A stretch of 14,842 nt of DNA from Pseudomonadota bacterium (GTDB lineage: Bacteria; Pseudomonadota; Alphaproteobacteria; Sphingomonadales; Sphingomonadaceae), in the NCBI GenBank assembly GCA_023457895.1, contig JAEXAY010000054.1, forward strand, positions 1 through 14,842, written 5' to 3'. Of this stretch, positions 13,992 to 14,842 are shown piece after piece (position 1 is the stretch's first letter; every line of letters starts with the position of its first letter). The translations under genes were made by a program, and so were the position numbers. The notes under the pieces are model-generated. The model had not been told where the DNA came from. It saw nothing but the letters and a program-made list of their open reading frames with translations, and made no database searches.

Positions 13992-14020
13992 TTCGACCGG
14001 CATTTCTGCCGGACCCGAAT
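13991..14020 (+). repeat. Hairpin just before the ffh ribosome-binding site
   Basis: CCGGCA (13997-14002), loop TTTC and TGCCGG (14007-14012) form a perfect 6-bp stem. It is extended beyond a small internal loop by ATTCG (13991-13995) pairing with CGAAT (14016-14020). It ends just before the purine-rich GGAAAGGTGAAGG that precedes the ffh ATG, so it could affect translation. Confidence 0.5.
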
Positions 14021-14037
14021 CGGAAAGGTGAAGGCGT

Positions 14038-14842
14038 ATGTTCGATAATCTGAGCCAGAGGCTAGGATCGGTGTTTGACCGTCTCAAGGGCCGTGGCGCG
14101 CTTAACGAACAGGACGTCCGGGAAGCGATGCGAGAGGTCCGCATCGCGCTGCTCGAAGCCGATGTCGCTCTTCCGGTGGTGCGCAGCTTCATTGAGCAGG
14201 TTACCGAACTCGCCATCGGTCAGGACGTATTGCGCTCGGTGACGCCGGGGCAGATGGTGATCAAGATCGTGTCCGACGGTCTCACCGAAATGCTCGGATC
14301 GAAGGCGAGCGAGCTCGACCTCAACGTCACCCCGCCTGCTATCATCCTGATGGTCGGCCTGCAGGGGTCGGGCAAGACGACAACGACCGCCAAGATCGCC
14401 AAGCGGCTGAAGGAAAAAGAGCGCAAGAAGGTGTTGATGGCCTCGCTCGACGTCAACCGTCCGGCGGCGCAGGAGCAACTCGCAACACTCGGCAAGCAGG
14501 TCGACGTCGCGACCTTGCCCATCGTACCAGGACAACAGCCGGTCGAAATCGCCAATCGCGCTCTGCAGGCCGCGAAGCTTCAGGGCTTCGATGTCCTGAT
14601 GCTCGATACCGCTGGCCGCCTCCATGTCGATCAGGGACTGATGGACGAGATGCAGGCATTGGCGGCGGCTGCCCGCCCCACTGAAACCTTGCTGGTAGTC
14701 GACTCGCTCTCCGGCCAGGACGCGGTTCAGGTCGCCAAGAGTTTTTCCGAACAGGTTGACCTCACCGGCGTCGTGCTGACCCGCATGGATGGCGATGCCC
14801 GCGGTGGCGCTGCGCTTTCGCTGCGCGCCGTAACGGGCAAGC
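14038..14842 (+). CDS. ffh: Ffh, signal recognition particle GTPase (3' truncated)
   Basis: The first 268 residues of the SRP54-family protein that, with 4.5S RNA, binds signal sequences and delivers ribosomes to FtsY. The N domain is at about 1-98. The G domain shows GLQGSGKTTT (107-116), DVNRPAAQEQL (138-148), DTAGR (190-194) and TRMDGDARGGAALS (248-261), the SRP54 form of the G4 region. The methionine-rich M domain that binds RNA and signal peptides lies beyond the window. The ATG at 14038 follows GGTGAAGG, and MFDNLSQRL is the normal family start. It is divergent from the GGDEF-EAL gene. Confidence 0.96.
   Translation, partial: MFDNLSQRLGSVFDRLKGRGALNEQDVREAMREVRIALLEADVALPVVRSFIEQVTELAIGQDVLRSVTPGQMVIKIVSDGLTEMLGSKASELDLNVTPPAIILMVGLQGSGKTTTTAKIAKRLKEKERKKVLMASLDVNRPAAQEQLATLGKQVDVATLPIVPGQQPVEIANRALQAAKLQGFDVLMLDTAGRLHVDQGLMDEMQALAAAARPTETLLVVDSLSGQDAVQVAKSFSEQVDLTGVVLTRMDGDARGGAALSLRAVTGK

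Larger units (their letters stand above)
13728..14037. other. Divergent intergenic region between the GGDEF-EAL gene and ffh
   Basis: A 310-nt gap between divergent genes. The left part holds the candidate promoter of the GGDEF-EAL gene. The right part (13943-14020) holds three successive dyads before ffh. I found no convincing -35/-10 pair for ffh. A 71-codon frame at 13816-14031 has no good ribosome site or protein character and I do not call it a gene. Confidence 0.6.

Noticed and set aside
13816..14031. A 71-codon open frame before ffh
   Set aside because: It has no clear ribosome site, no recognisable protein character, and spans the palindromic elements upstream of ffh.

Overview
This window looks like a chromosomal segment of an alphaproteobacterium, most likely a sphingomonad (order Sphingomonadales). 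That placement is an inference from the high GC content, the protein sequences and the gene order dapF-mtaB-ftsY-yciB. It is core genome with one unusual stress locus. No insertion sequence, tRNA, CRISPR array or prophage is visible.

Layout. (1) 1-2482, plus strand: the 3' part of a cheR-type chemotaxis methyltransferase, a cytoplasmic AmpD-like amidase, the RNase P RNA gene (rnpB) with its promoter starting on the amidase stop codon, and a J-domain protein with a Cys/His cluster. (2) 2495-5659, minus strand: pspA, pspB, pspC, four small unnamed membrane/coiled-coil genes, then sufE. (3) 5660-5978: a regulatory region with a sigma-54 promoter for pspA, a possible IHF site and an upstream dyad. 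(4) 5979-7516, plus strand: pspF and an overlapping helical-repeat gene. (5) 7630-8241: an iron-type superoxide dismutase, ending in a strong terminator that also lies at the end of the convergent yciB. (6) 8300-12007, minus strand: a tightly packed operon dapF, mtaB, ftsY, yciB with 1-4 nt overlaps. (7) 12066-13727, minus strand: a membrane GGDEF-EAL protein. (8) 13728-14037: an intergenic region with three dyads before ffh, which runs off the right edge.

The most interesting part is the psp locus. PspF, PspA, PspB and PspC are all recognisable, and the promoter layout (sigma-54 site, possible IHF site, dyad near -80 to -96) resembles that of classic enterobacterial psp. Downstream of pspC come four consecutive short genes. 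Each encodes one N-terminal membrane segment followed by a charged helix with the same pattern (hydrophobic-x-x-R-hydrophobic-x-x-hydrophobic-E-R/A-I/L) that closes PspB and, more loosely, PspC. The operon thus appears to encode a family of six membrane proteins sharing one coiled-coil tail. This suggests an expanded set of membrane anchors or partners for PspA.

Other genes tie to envelope and protein-export functions: the SRP GTPase Ffh and its receptor FtsY, peptidoglycan precursor synthesis (DapF) and recycling (amidase), septation (YciB), iron-sulfur assembly (SufE) and superoxide defence (SodB).
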